In this document: positions 7,501-15,566 of the stretch, one piece after another
Position numbering within the stretch: the stretch's first letter is position 1
Layout of the letters: the number at the start of each line of letters is the position of its first letter
DNA from: Kallotenue papyrolyticum
GTDB taxonomy: Bacteria; Chloroflexota; Chloroflexia; Chloroflexales; Kallotenuaceae
DNA length: 64,000 nucleotides
Assembly: GCF_000526415.1 (NCBI RefSeq)
Contig: NZ_JAGA01000001.1
Location: 434,001 to 498,000 of the forward strand
Reading direction: 5' to 3'
Translations under genes and position numbers: made by a program
The notes under the pieces: generated by a model
Database searches by the model: none
What the model saw: only the letters and a program-made list of their open reading frames with translations
What the model was told of the DNA's origin: nothing

Positions 7501-8838
7501 AACGCCGATCTGACGCCACCGCCCGCGCCCGCCGGCCTGGTGGCCAACGCCGATGGCTTGCAGGTGCGCCTCGCCTGGCAACCCGTCGCGGGCGCCGTCG
7601 GCTACCATGTCTATCGCAGCCCGGTGACCGGCGGCGGCTATGTCAAGATCACCGACGCGTCGATCGGCGGCACGAGCTTCACCGACACGAGCGCCGAGCT
7701 GCTGAGCGGCCAGCGCTACTTCTACGTCGTGACCGCGCTGGACGAGGTGGGCAACCAGAGCGCGCGCTCCAACGAAGCCAGCGCCGTGCCCAGCTACCGC
7801 ATCGGCTGGACCAACCTCCAGTGGCCGCCGGCCATCGATTACACCGTCAGCGCAACGCAGACCACGCCGGAGATCTACGGACAGGTCTGGATCGATGGCG
7901 TGACGGCGCAACCCGGCCCCACGCCCGGCCTGCTGGCGCAGGTGGGCTATGGACCGCCAGGCAGCGATCCGCGCGCGTGGAACACGTGGGTCACCATGCA
8001 CTTCAACGTGGATGCCGGCAACAACGACGAGTTCAAAGGTGTGCTCCAGCCGACCACACCTGGCAGCTATAGCTACCTGACGCGCTACAGCACCGATGGC
8101 GGCCAGTCGTGGACCTACGGCGATCTAGACGGCAGCGAGGACGGCAGCTTCGCCGCGCAGACCGATCAGCCGGGTACGCTCACGGTGCGGCCCAACGCGG
8201 ATCAGACGCCACCCGCCGCGCCGCAGAACCTGCAGGCCTTCAACAACGGCCCGACGGCGATCGCGCTGAGCTGGCAGGGCGTGGCCGACAGCGATCTCTT
8301 CCGCTACGACATCTTCCGCAGCACGAGCCAGGGTCGCGGCTACGTCAAGATCGGCGCGGTTGCCAGCGAGGTGACCAGCTTCATCGATAGTGAGGTGCAG
8401 ACCGGCACGCGCTACTTCTACGTGGTGCGCGCCGTGGACACGGCCAACAACGCGTCGCCGCCCAGCAACGAGGCCAGTGCCGTGCCCAGCGCGCGCGAGG
8501 TACAGGTCAGCTTCGAGGTTACGCCGCCCGCCAACACACCAGCGGATGCGACACTCTACATCGTCGGCAACCAGCCGCAGATCTGCAACTGGTGCAATCC
8601 GCACACCGTCGCCCTAACGCGCGGCGCGGATGGCGTGTGGCGCGTAACGCTGACCTTCCTGGAGGGCACGCTGATCGAATACAAATACACGCTCGGCTCG
8701 TGGGATTATGTCGAGAAGGACGCGAGCTGCGGCGAGATCGGCAACCGCCAGCTGCGCGTGGCCGCGGATGCCGACGGCGCGCAACGGGTTGTGGATCGCG
8801 TTGCCACCTGGCGCAACATCCCACCCTGCGGCAACTGA
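4579..8838 (+). CDS. Secreted multidomain amylopullulanase / alpha-amylase-family glycosidase (GH13)
   Basis: Extracellular starch- and pullulan-degrading enzyme of 1419 residues. Signal peptide 1-30. Two X25-type repeats (about 35-128 and 130-232) each carry SELGCPxDWQP and ENYGQN. A CBM34-like N-domain (240-355) precedes the GH13 catalytic domain (about 370-870). That domain shows DGVFNH, DGWRLDV (nucleophile Asp), IIGELW (acid/base Glu) and SHDTER. Downstream come two fibronectin type III domains (about 978-1075 and 1212-1305) around a domain I cannot name, then a C-terminal CBM20-like starch-binding domain. The order matches clostridial amylopullulanases. ATG 4579 is chosen over the TTG at 4573 because AAGGAGG sits 7 bases before it. 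It has its own promoter and operator. Confidence 0.92.
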   Translation: MVVHRWKRSGALLPLLVLLATLAPVPPARAAHTPQPTSVTIAGSLQSELGCPDDWQPACAATQLRYDATDGVWQGAWNVPAGRWEYKAALNNAWDENYGQNAAANGPNLALNLSTAATVKFYYDHATHWITSDHTSVIASVPGSFQSELGCPGDWQPDCLRSWLQDPDGDGIYSFSTTAIPAGSYEAKVAINESWSENYGQNGQRDGANIPFVVPADATVTFRYDAATHLLTISAQSTAPQLGDNNIFWDGLGHDSRSDLYRVPGSAVPRDSQVLLRFRTFHNDVSAVTLRTYHTGQGIERLTPMQRVAAGVPCETALAFRCDYWAATIDSQGLGTLYYRFIVRDGARTVYYEDDSEVRDGGWGRPFAQSPDWGWAITVYDPAFNRPIRWMQTGVVYQIFPDRFRNGDPHNDPKPVPPTARNARFSKDPRYAYPNGEAATNTAPDDDQIVRMQWGELPEGYCRNHQLPDDACAWRFDQTPPAWSPRREQPRGRDYYGGDLKGVAEKLDYLKRLGVTVIYFNPIFAAGSNHRYDTRDYQIIDPYLGNLGTFKMLEREAGRRGMRIVLDGVFNHMSSDSPIFDRYGNWDDATYGPGACERVDSPYRHWFRFRPPRANEPAVCAPFTRDGPSYYDSWAGFDSLPQLSEHPDVQAHIQQISRYWLQQGADGWRLDVMQDKSIPFWEAWRQQVKATKPDAIIIGELWKKFDVLPYVQGNTADTAMNYRLRDAVLGLLAPQPFDAKGFPGSGQPIAPSAFVNRLLSVREDYPDAAYYTLMNLLGSHDTERLLWVLTPGAENRQEREFNAANLAEGKQRQRLAALIQMTVPGAPTIYYGDEAGLTGDDDPDDRRSFPWGDVPGDPRRPDQRMQAFYAALANLRQRTPALTDGELRFLLADDAARTVAYGRKHGNQAAIIAVNASTQARRIAIPLAEYLPDGTQLIGVSGGAENLRGGMFTVGNGAITLDLPALGGALLLTHNADLTPPPAPAGLVANADGLQVRLAWQPVAGAVGYHVYRSPVTGGGYVKITDASIGGTSFTDTSAELLSGQRYFYVVTALDEVGNQSARSNEASAVPSYRIGWTNLQWPPAIDYTVSATQTTPEIYGQVWIDGVTAQPGPTPGLLAQVGYGPPGSDPRAWNTWVTMHFNVDAGNNDEFKGVLQPTTPGSYSYLTRYSTDGGQSWTYGDLDGSEDGSFAAQTDQPGTLTVRPNADQTPPAAPQNLQAFNNGPTAIALSWQGVADSDLFRYDIFRSTSQGRGYVKIGAVASEVTSFIDSEVQTGTRYFYVVRAVDTANNASPPSNEASAVPSAREVQVSFEVTPPANTPADATLYIVGNQPQICNWCNPHTVALTRGADGVWRVTLTFLEGTLIEYKYTLGSWDYVEKDASCGEIGNRQLRVAADADGAQRVVDRVATWRNIPPCGN

Positions 8839-8858
8839 GCGGGTCGCACGTCTGCGGC

Positions 8859-8882
8859 GGGGAACGATCGGGGATCGTCCCC
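8859..8882. terminator. Terminator-like hairpin between convergent genes
   Basis: GGGG-a-ACGAT / ATCGT-CCCC with loop CGGGG, located 20 bases after the amylopullulanase stop and 21 bases after the convergent queG stop. It could serve both directions. No long T-run is present. Confidence 0.5.
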
Positions 8883-8903
8883 CGTCTGCATTGGCCGGCC
8901 GGC

Positions 8904-10040
8904 TCACGCCTCGGCCAGCGCCAGCGCAATCTCGTCACGGACCCAGCCGTCTGTTTCGCCGGCATAGCGCGTCTCCAGCGCGCGCCGGGCCGCTGCGCCG
9001 CCGATGCGGCCCAGGGCCCAGGCGGCATGACCGCGGATCAGCGGCTCGTGGTCGTTGAGCGCGGTGGTCAGCGCCGGAACGGCCAGCGGATCACCCCAGT
9101 TGCCGAGCGCCACCGCCACGTTGCGCAGCAGGCCGCGACGCTTGGTACGTTTGATCGGGCTGCCACGGAAGCGCGCGCGGAACTGCTCATCATCCAGACG
9201 GATCAGATCGAGCAGGCGCGGCGCGACCCGCTCGGGATCGGGCCGGAACTCGGGCCACGCGCTGAAGCGGCCCCAGCGTTGGTTCCAGGGGCAGACCTCC
9301 TGGCACACGTCGCAGCCGTAGATATGATTGCCCAGCAACGGCCGCAGTTCGCGCGGGATCGGCCCCTTGAGTTCGATGGTCAGGTAGGAGATGCAGCGCC
9401 GCGCGTCGAGCACGTAGGGCCCGGCAAAGGCCTGGGTTGGGCAGGCGCGCAGGCAGCGCGTGCAGCCGCCACAGCCGCCGATGGGCTGCGGCGCGTCGTA
9501 GTGGAGCTCCACATCCACCAGGATCTCGCCCAGAAAAAACCACGAGCCCTGGCGCGGGTGGATCAGCAGCGTGTTTTTGCCCTGAAAGCCAAGCCCGGCC
9601 AGCGCGCCGAGCGGGCGCTCCAGCACGGGGCCGGTATCGACGTAGGATCGTCCGATCTGGGCGCGGCCAAGGCGGCCCTCCAGCCAGGCCTGCAGCGCGC
9701 GCAGCTTGGGCAGCAGGATGTCGTGGTAGTCGTCGCCCCAGGCGTAGCGCGAGATACGCCCGCGCGCGGGATCGTTCCATAGCGCGGGATCGGGCTCGGC
9801 GGCGCGGTAGTGCACGCCGCAGACGATCACCGAGCGCGCGCCGGGCACGGCCTGTCGCGGATCGATGCGTCGCGCGGCGTTGCGTGCCAGCCAGGCCATC
9901 TCCCCGGCATAGCCCGCTGCCAGCCACTCCGCCAAACGTTCGGCGTGCGGCGGCGGCGTTGCCGGCGCAATGCCCACCAGATCAAAGCCCAGGCGCTCGG
10001 CTTCCACCTTGAGCGCGCGGGTTAGCTCGCCTGCATGCAT
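8904..10040 (-). CDS. queG: Epoxyqueuosine reductase
   Basis: Catalyses the last step of queuosine synthesis in tRNA, reducing epoxyqueuosine with a cobalamin and two 4Fe-4S clusters. The 378-residue protein has the QueG N-terminal domain (ISRYAWGDDYHD, VDTGPVLER) and cluster motifs CGGCTRCLRACPTQAF and CDVCQEVCPWNQ. HEAT-like repeats follow from about 300 (AVPALTTALNDHEPLIRGHAAWALGRIG), as in the long form. No Shine-Dalgarno precedes ATG 10040; a TACAAT hexamer at 10056-10051 ends ten bases before it, so the mRNA may be nearly leaderless. Confidence 0.95.
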   Translation of the reverse strand: MHAGELTRALKVEAERLGFDLVGIAPATPPPHAERLAEWLAAGYAGEMAWLARNAARRIDPRQAVPGARSVIVCGVHYRAAEPDPALWNDPARGRISRYAWGDDYHDILLPKLRALQAWLEGRLGRAQIGRSYVDTGPVLERPLGALAGLGFQGKNTLLIHPRQGSWFFLGEILVDVELHYDAPQPIGGCGGCTRCLRACPTQAFAGPYVLDARRCISYLTIELKGPIPRELRPLLGNHIYGCDVCQEVCPWNQRWGRFSAWPEFRPDPERVAPRLLDLIRLDDEQFRARFRGSPIKRTKRRGLLRNVAVALGNWGDPLAVPALTTALNDHEPLIRGHAAWALGRIGGAAARRALETRYAGETDGWVRDEIALALAEA

Positions 10041-10225
10041 AACGTTATGTATTGTAGCACGCCACGGCCGCGCCTGGCGCGTACGCTCCGCTCCGGGGCG
10101 CGTGTCACCCCTCCGACGCGAACGGCGGTTTCAACTTCGCACAACCAAGGCGCTATTCACCATCAGGACCGTCGGCGCTCAAGGCCACGCCCACTGCGGC
10201 CTAGAATGCAGCGCGAGGAGGGTTC

Positions 10226-11365
10226 ATGCTGCGACATCTCGCATTGATGCTCGGTACGGCTCTAGTGCTGGGGCTGCAACTGGCGCTCCCCATGGACATG
10301 ACCGGACGGCATACCGATCTGGCATCATTCCACGCCGCCGGTCGCGCGGCGGCCGTTGGGACAAATCCCTACGCCATCACGCCGGAGTTGTGGGTGGTCG
10401 AGCTGCCCGCTTTCGGCATCCGTGCGTCCACTGTTAATCTGAACATGCCTGTGTCCGTGCTCTGGATGGAAGCGAGCGCTCCGGTCGATCTGACGACGCT
10501 GTTCCGCGTCTCACTGCTGCTCAACATCATCCTCTACGGCATAGCACTGGCGCTGCTGGCCCGCAGCTCGGCGACGCTTCCCTGGCGTGTGGCCTGGGCC
10601 GTATGTCTTGCGGGATTCTGGCAAACGCTCGCCCTCGGCCAGATCTACCTCTGGATGCTGCCGCTAGTGATCGGCGCATGGTTGGCCGTGCGCGATCAAC
10701 GCTTCGTGCGCGCCGGATGGTTGCTTGGGGTGCTGATCAGCGTCAAACCGCAGTTTGCGCTTTGGCCTGTGTGGCTGGCCTGCATCGGCATCTGGCAGAC
10801 GCTCCCGATTGCGCTGGCAAGCGCCGCGATGATCAGCGCCTTGCCCCTCCTGCGCTACGGCCCGATCATTTATTACCAATGGTTTGCCAGCCTAGCGGCT
10901 GTAGATGCGCTGATACGCATTCCAGGCAACGGGTCGCTGGTAGCCCTGTTCGCCCGGCTCGGTCGGGCCGAGATGGGCACGCTGCTCGCGGTCGGCCTGC
11001 TGGCGGCCCTGACGTGGTGGTGCTGGCGGCGGCGACCCGATCGCCTGACGGTCAGCGCTCTGGCCCTGATCGCCATGCTGCTGGCTGGACCGGTGAGCTG
11101 GACCGGCTATACCCTCTTTCTGCTGCCGGCGCTGTGGGAACGACCCTGGTCGCCACGGCTAGGCCTTGGTGCGCTGTTGCTGGCCACGCCCTTTCCCATG
11201 ATCTGGAACCTCAGCATGCAGAACTCCCTCACCTTTGTCGGCGTGGGAGCCTGGTGGACGTGGGTCTTGCTGCTGCTGGGATGGGCCTTCTGGCGCGAAC
11301 CCGCGGCATTGCGCTGCGACACGAGCCCGTCGCGCTCTGGCGGACCCGCGCAGGTGGTGGGCTGA
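10226..11365 (+). CDS. GT87-type polytopic membrane glycosyltransferase (DUF2029)
   Basis: 379-residue integral membrane protein with about nine to ten hydrophobic segments. The N-terminal stretch DLASFHAAGRAAAVGTNPYAI matches the GT87 signature (Asp near the first loop, then GxNPY). ISVKPQFALWP matches the conserved KPQ motif. GT87 enzymes move mannose or other sugars from polyprenyl-phosphate donors on the outer face of the membrane; the acceptor here is unknown. GAGGAGG lies 6 bases before ATG 10226, and a TAGAAT hexamer (10202-10207) may be its -10. It converges on the gene at 11407-12642. Confidence 0.8.
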   Translation: MLRHLALMLGTALVLGLQLALPMDMTGRHTDLASFHAAGRAAAVGTNPYAITPELWVVELPAFGIRASTVNLNMPVSVLWMEASAPVDLTTLFRVSLLLNIILYGIALALLARSSATLPWRVAWAVCLAGFWQTLALGQIYLWMLPLVIGAWLAVRDQRFVRAGWLLGVLISVKPQFALWPVWLACIGIWQTLPIALASAAMISALPLLRYGPIIYYQWFASLAAVDALIRIPGNGSLVALFARLGRAEMGTLLAVGLLAALTWWCWRRRPDRLTVSALALIAMLLAGPVSWTGYTLFLLPALWERPWSPRLGLGALLLATPFPMIWNLSMQNSLTFVGVGAWWTWVLLLLGWAFWREPAALRCDTSPSRSGGPAQVVG

Positions 11366-11402
11366 GCGCGGCGCCGTCAACATGGCTGACGGGCGCCGCG
11401 CC
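11366..11402. terminator. Strong bidirectional terminator hairpin
   Basis: GCGCGGCGCCGTCA pairs with TGACGGGCGCCGCGC, a 14-bp stem with one bulged base and a 7-base loop. It lies between the stop codons of two convergent genes. Confidence 0.65.
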
Positions 11403-11406
11403 GCGC

Positions 11407-12642
11407 TTAGGGACGCCGGCCCTGGATCTGCAGCTCGTAGCGCGCGGCGTTGTTCCAGTTGAAGACCAGGATCTCGAAGGGCGAGACCTGACCCGGCGTC
11501 AGTTGATCCAGCGAGGCGTAGCCGCTTTCCACGCCGACAACCGTGCCCTGCGCATTGTAGAGCGTGGCGACCAGCTTCACATACTCAACCGGACCACCGC
11601 TGTCGTTGCGCACCTCGCCGAAGATGTAGCGCGCATTGCCGTATGACGCCTGGCGTACGGCGTGCGACAGGATCGTCAGCCCGCCGAGCGGCTGCTCCCT
11701 GGTGACGTCGGACTCAACCTGAAGCTCGTAGCGTGCGATGTCCGCCGGCGCGTCGAACACCAGCACACGGAAGGGCGCCTTCTGCCCTGGCAGCAGGATC
11801 TCGAGCTCGGTATAGGCAAAGTCGGTCGCGACCAGCCGCCCGGCGGGGTCGTACAGACTGGCGACAATCTTGACGAAACGCTGGTTGCCCGCGGTATCGT
11901 TCTGCACCTCGCCGACGATATAGAAGGAGGTGTCGGTGCGATAGGAACTGTGGCTCAGCACGCGCACCTGAGGCGTCGGCTGACCGGGGGCCGGCTGCGG
12001 CGCACTGCGCACCTCGTTGCCGAGCAGGCCGAGGAGCACCTTGTAGGGCTCGGGATTGTTGGGATGCCATTCGAAGCGTGCGCGCTCGAACCACTGCGTC
12101 AGCACCGTGTCGCCGCTGCTGTTAGTCTCCATGCGCAGCGGGGAGATCGGGTAGCCGAAGAGCGCCAGCGACTCGCGCTCGCTGATGCCGCGGTCGCCCA
12201 GCTCCAGCCCGTGGGAACGCCAGTACTGCCAGAAGGGCTCGAAGCTGATCGCCTGGCCCGTCTGCGGGAAGTAGTGCGGGTCGCTGGGGTTGGCCTTGGA
12301 CAGCGTCTGCCAGTCGATGCCGAGCTGGCGCAGGCGGTCATCGCCCAGGCGCCCCAGCAGCACATCGTAGGGCGCGGCGTTCTCGGGGTGCAGCTCGAAG
12401 CGGTTGCGCTCGAACCACTGTGTTTCATAGGTCCGGCCCGTATCGCGGTTGAGCTCCGGCACCTGGGCGCTGATCGGGAAGCCGAAGACCGGCAGTCCAC
12501 CGTTTTGCTGCCAATACTGCTCGATGCGCCCATCGATGCAGTGCGAGGTTTCGTTGAAGCAGGATCGAGCTGCCGCCCCCTGCGGAAGCAGCAGCGCCAG
12601 CGTCAAGATAGCTGCCATCAGCCAAGCGTACGTCCGTCTCAC
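11407..12642 (-). CDS. Secreted protein with LGFP-like repeats and two FxLYD-like domains
   Basis: 411 residues with signal peptide (1-24, VRRTYAWLMAAILTLALLLP). The N-terminal half holds two of the repeats also seen in the L,D-transpeptidase: CFNETSHCIDGRIEQYW...GFPIS and FPQTGQAISFEPFWQYW...GYPIS, each followed by QWFERxRFExHPxN...YxVLLGxLG. The C-terminal half is a duplicated beta domain. Each copy reads ...FVKIVASLYDPAGRLV or YVKLVATLYNAQGTVV, then GQxxPFxxLVF, which fits the FxLYD family. Function is unknown; surface or wall binding is likely. The GTG at 12642 is chosen because AAGGAGG precedes it at ideal spacing. Confidence 0.75.
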   Translation of the reverse strand: MRRTYAWLMAAILTLALLLPQGAAARSCFNETSHCIDGRIEQYWQQNGGLPVFGFPISAQVPELNRDTGRTYETQWFERNRFELHPENAAPYDVLLGRLGDDRLRQLGIDWQTLSKANPSDPHYFPQTGQAISFEPFWQYWRSHGLELGDRGISERESLALFGYPISPLRMETNSSGDTVLTQWFERARFEWHPNNPEPYKVLLGLLGNEVRSAPQPAPGQPTPQVRVLSHSSYRTDTSFYIVGEVQNDTAGNQRFVKIVASLYDPAGRLVATDFAYTELEILLPGQKAPFRVLVFDAPADIARYELQVESDVTREQPLGGLTILSHAVRQASYGNARYIFGEVRNDSGGPVEYVKLVATLYNAQGTVVGVESGYASLDQLTPGQVSPFEILVFNWNNAARYELQIQGRRP

Positions 12643-13363
12643 GGTTGATCCTCCTTGAGATCGCTTCCTCGGCACGACGCCGCGTGTTGTTACAGAAGCA
12701 TCGTAGCAAACGAGCGGCGCGCAAATACGGACGTGAAGACGACCGGCACCGCGGGCGTAGCTGTCCGCCAAGGTCGCTCGCGACACGAATGCACACTGCT
12801 CACGAGAAAACGGCAGCCTGGATGAGACAGCGAGGGATGTATGATAGCAGGGGCACCCCGCAGCCCACATCCTCAGACCAGAGCCGCCGGGCAGAGACGC
12901 GGTCGCCGGGCAGGGGCAAGTCCTGCCCCTCCTGCCTCTGTCTCTCTTGGGTCAGGGGCATCTCCACCGGATCGCCGATCGGCACAATCGCTTCACCCTG
13001 TGCCGCGCCTGCTTCCATGGCGCCAACGCGCCGATGCTATCGATATCGACACGCATCGCGCTTGATCGGGGCACTAGGTTCAACCGCTGAGGTGGCTGAA
13101 TATCTGGAGCTGGCGCTCCGGTTTCAATCCCCTCAAGGTCGGGGCACTAGGACGCTATTAAATAAGTAACACGGTACAAAGGTATTCATGGCATCAATTG
13201 TAGAAGGAGGTCGGAAAGTGTAAATCGTTTTCTGCCACCATCAGCGTGAGGGGAAGGGATATAGGGCTTTCCAATGCGATCGCGAGCGGCGACGGCTCGC
13301 GGGGGTCGTGCTGCGCCGCTCGCAACCGCCGGCCGGTCCCGGCGCAAGGAGCCCTGGCGGTGT
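12643..13363. other. Gene-free stretch with CRISPR-like remnant
   Basis: 721 bases without a convincing gene. The left part (12643-12790) must hold the promoter of the leftward secreted protein. The middle is GC-rich and contains a small hairpin GGGGCA/TGCCCC near 12915-12935. From 13066 to 13155 there is a repeat-spacer-repeat arrangement, annotated separately. The following 13156-13230 is clearly AT-richer than its surroundings. Confidence 0.5.
13066..13155. CRISPR. Possible CRISPR remnant: one full and one degenerate repeat
   Basis: The 13-mer TCGGGGCACTAGG occurs at 13066-13078 and again at 13139-13151, exactly 73 bases apart, which fits a repeat plus spacer of about 36-37 bases each. 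The second copy sits in a longer unit that starts GGTTTCAATCCCCTCAAGG (13120 on). GTTTCAATCCC is a common start of type I and III CRISPR repeats. The first copy shares only its 3' part, as expected for a degenerate terminal repeat. AT-rich, leader-like DNA lies to the right. No cas genes are in the window, and the two matching blocks could be coincidence. Confidence 0.38.
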
Positions 13364-14674
13364 TCAAGCGCACCGCAGCCGCTCCAGGTCGGCCCAAAAG
13401 CCCGGATACGAGACCGCCACACAATCGGCGTGCGCAATCTGCGTCTCGCCGTCGGCGGCCAGCGCCGCCACCGCCAGGGCCATGGCCATGCGATGATCGC
13501 CGTAGCTCTCAACCGGCGCGCCGCGCAGCCGCAAACCGCCGGTGATGACCAGCCCGTCTTCCGTCGGCGTGACGCGCGCGCCTAGGCGCGTCAGCTCGCC
13601 GGCAACCGCAGCGATGCGATCGGTCTCCTTGGCACGCAGCTCGGCCGCGTCGCGGATCACCGTCTCGCCCTCAGCATAGGCCGCCGCCACTGCCAACACC
13701 GGTACTTCGTCGATCAACCGCGGGATCAGCGCGCCCTCCACCGTGACACCGCGCAGCCGCGAGCTGCGCACAGTTATGTCACCTACCGGCTCAAGGCCCT
13801 CGTAACGCTCGTTTTTTATGTCAAGATCGGCACCCATGGCTTGCAACACCTCCAGTGCGCCGGTGCGCGTGGGGTTGAGGCACACGCCCACGGTGGTAAT
13901 CTCGGCGGCAGGATGGATCGCCGCGGCCACCCACCAAAAGGCCGCCGAGGAGGGATCGCCCGGCACGCGCAGCGACAGGGGCCGGGGCAGCTCCGGCGTG
14001 CGCGGCGGCATCAGCGTGATGGATTCGGGCGCGACCTCCAGCTCGATGCCCATGGCGCGCAGCATGCGCTCGGTATGGTCGCGCGAATCGATGCGGCCCG
14101 TGAGCGTCAGCGGTCCATCGGCCAGCAGCCCGGCCAGCAGCAGCGCACTCTTGACCTGTGCCGAAGCGATCGGCAAGGCAAAGCTCCCGCCGCGCAGGGG
14201 CCGGCCATGGATCGTCAGCGGGGCGCGATCGCCGTCGTCGGCGCCCTCGATGTGCGCGCCCATGCGCCGCAGGGGCTCGACGACGCGCCGCATCGGCCGT
14301 CGGCGCAGCGACTCATCACCGGTGAGCGTGGCACGCAAGGACTGCCCGGCCAGCAGCCCGGCCAGCAGCCGGATCGTCGTGCCGGAGTTGCCGCAGTCCA
14401 GCACCCTAGCGGGCGCGCGCAACCCGCGTAGCCCCTGGCCCTGCACCTCAACCACCTCGCCCTGGCGCCGGATCGGCACGCCCAGCGCCTGGAGACAGGC
14501 AATCGTCGAAAGGCAGTCCGCTCCGCTCAGAAAGTTGGTAATGCGCGCCGATCCGGCAGCCACCGCGTTGAACAGCACGGCACGGTGCGAGATCGATTTA
14601 TCGCCCGGCACAGCGACGGTACCGCGCAGCGCGCGCGCCGGCGCGACGGTCATCAGCATCTTGGTGCTCATCAT
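13364..14674 (-). CDS. aroA: 3-phosphoshikimate 1-carboxyvinyltransferase (EPSP synthase)
   Basis: Sixth step of the shikimate pathway: transfers enolpyruvate from PEP to shikimate-3-phosphate. At 436 residues it has normal length. Motifs in order: PGDKSISHRAV near the N-terminus, LDCGNSGTTIRLLAG, the substrate-binding SAQVKSALLLAG, LRAKETDRIAAV (family LRxKE[ST]DR) and YGDHRMAMAL near the end. There are two possible ATG codons (14674 and 14671); GAGG lies 5 bases before the first. The FHA regulator at 14690 reads the same way and ends 15 bases upstream, so they may share a transcript. Confidence 0.96.
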   Translation of the reverse strand: MMSTKMLMTVAPARALRGTVAVPGDKSISHRAVLFNAVAAGSARITNFLSGADCLSTIACLQALGVPIRRQGEVVEVQGQGLRGLRAPARVLDCGNSGTTIRLLAGLLAGQSLRATLTGDESLRRRPMRRVVEPLRRMGAHIEGADDGDRAPLTIHGRPLRGGSFALPIASAQVKSALLLAGLLADGPLTLTGRIDSRDHTERMLRAMGIELEVAPESITLMPPRTPELPRPLSLRVPGDPSSAAFWWVAAAIHPAAEITTVGVCLNPTRTGALEVLQAMGADLDIKNERYEGLEPVGDITVRSSRLRGVTVEGALIPRLIDEVPVLAVAAAYAEGETVIRDAAELRAKETDRIAAVAGELTRLGARVTPTEDGLVITGGLRLRGAPVESYGDHRMAMALAVAALAADGETQIAHADCVAVSYPGFWADLERLRCA

Positions 14675-14689
14675 GTATGCCTCGTTGGC

Positions 14690-15355
14690 TCAAGCCCGTT
14701 CGGGACCGTAGGTCAGCAGTTTATAGCCAAAGCCGCGAACCGTCACCAGGTAGCGCGGATTGGAGGGATCGGCCTCGATGCGATGGCGCAGGCGATAGAC
14801 CAGCGCGTCAATCGCATTGTAGTCATAGACCTCATAGTCCCACACACCCTTGGCGATCTGATCCTTGCTCAGCACCTCGCCCTTGTGGCGGTAGAGCAGC
14901 TCCAGCAACTGAAACTCCTTGGCGGTCAGCGGCGGCTCCAGCAACTTGCCGCGCAGATAGACCTCCTTGGCCTTGGTATCGACGCGCAGCTCCTCCTGGG
15001 GCTCGAACAGCCGCTGCCGCGCCACCGGCGGCGGCGTGCCCTTCATCGTCGCTTCGGGATCGCGGAAGACGATGACCGTATCGCCGATCCAGACCTCGTC
15101 GTTGTTGCGCAACAGGTGTGCGCCCTCGATGCGCTGGCCATTGACAAAGGTGCCGTTGGTGCTGTCCAGATCGCGCACGTAGAAGCCCACCTCGGCCTTT
15201 TCGAAGCGGGCATGCCGCCGCGAAACCAGGCGATGGTTGATCACCAGATCGTTGGACGGATCGCGACCGACGGTCAGGTGGGGCTGTTCCCACAGCACCT
15301 CCTGATCGGTTCCGTCACCCCGTTGCACAAACAGCGTTGGTACGGGACCCTGCAT
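14690..15355 (-). CDS. FHA domain fused to a winged-helix DNA-binding domain
   Basis: 221-residue cytosolic regulator. The N-terminal FHA domain (about 20-100) has the phosphothreonine-binding motifs GRDPSNDLVI, SRRHARF and DSTNGTFVNG. A C-terminal OmpR/PhoB-type winged helix (about 125-215) has LTAKEFQLLELLYRHKG and a terminal VRGFGYKL wing. It replaces the usual receiver with a phosphopeptide reader, so it probably responds to Ser/Thr phosphorylation. The divergent neighbour is a Ser/Thr kinase whose start is only 211 bases away, which makes a kinase-reader pair plausible (inference). Confidence 0.85.
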   Translation of the reverse strand: MQGPVPTLFVQRGDGTDQEVLWEQPHLTVGRDPSNDLVINHRLVSRRHARFEKAEVGFYVRDLDSTNGTFVNGQRIEGAHLLRNNDEVWIGDTVIVFRDPEATMKGTPPPVARQRLFEPQEELRVDTKAKEVYLRGKLLEPPLTAKEFQLLELLYRHKGEVLSKDQIAKGVWDYEVYDYNAIDALVYRLRHRIEADPSNPRYLVTVRGFGYKLLTYGPERA

Positions 15356-15400
15356 CGGTATCCTCCAGTGAAGCGTCTCCGCCGGGAAGACGCTACGACG

Positions 15401-15430
15401 TTGTGTCGCGCGCAGGCTTTATGGTACAAT
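15401..15430 (+). promoter_or_regulatory. Candidate promoter of the Ser/Thr kinase gene
   Basis: TTGTGT (15401-15406), 18-base spacer, TACAAT (15425-15430). The -10 is part of an inverted repeat TACAATC-N7-GATTGTA (15425-15445), so a TACAAT hexamer is also present on the other strand for the divergent FHA gene. Confidence 0.45.
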
Positions 15431-15566
15431 CTCGCCGCGATTGTAGCATACGCTGCAAGCCGGCGTAGGCTGTGTGTTTATGTTCTCAGGCGCAGGACGC
15501 GCCTCAGGGCTGCCCACCCGGCCCGCGCGCCGTCCTCCGCAGCACGCCACCCAGCAGGAGCACCGT

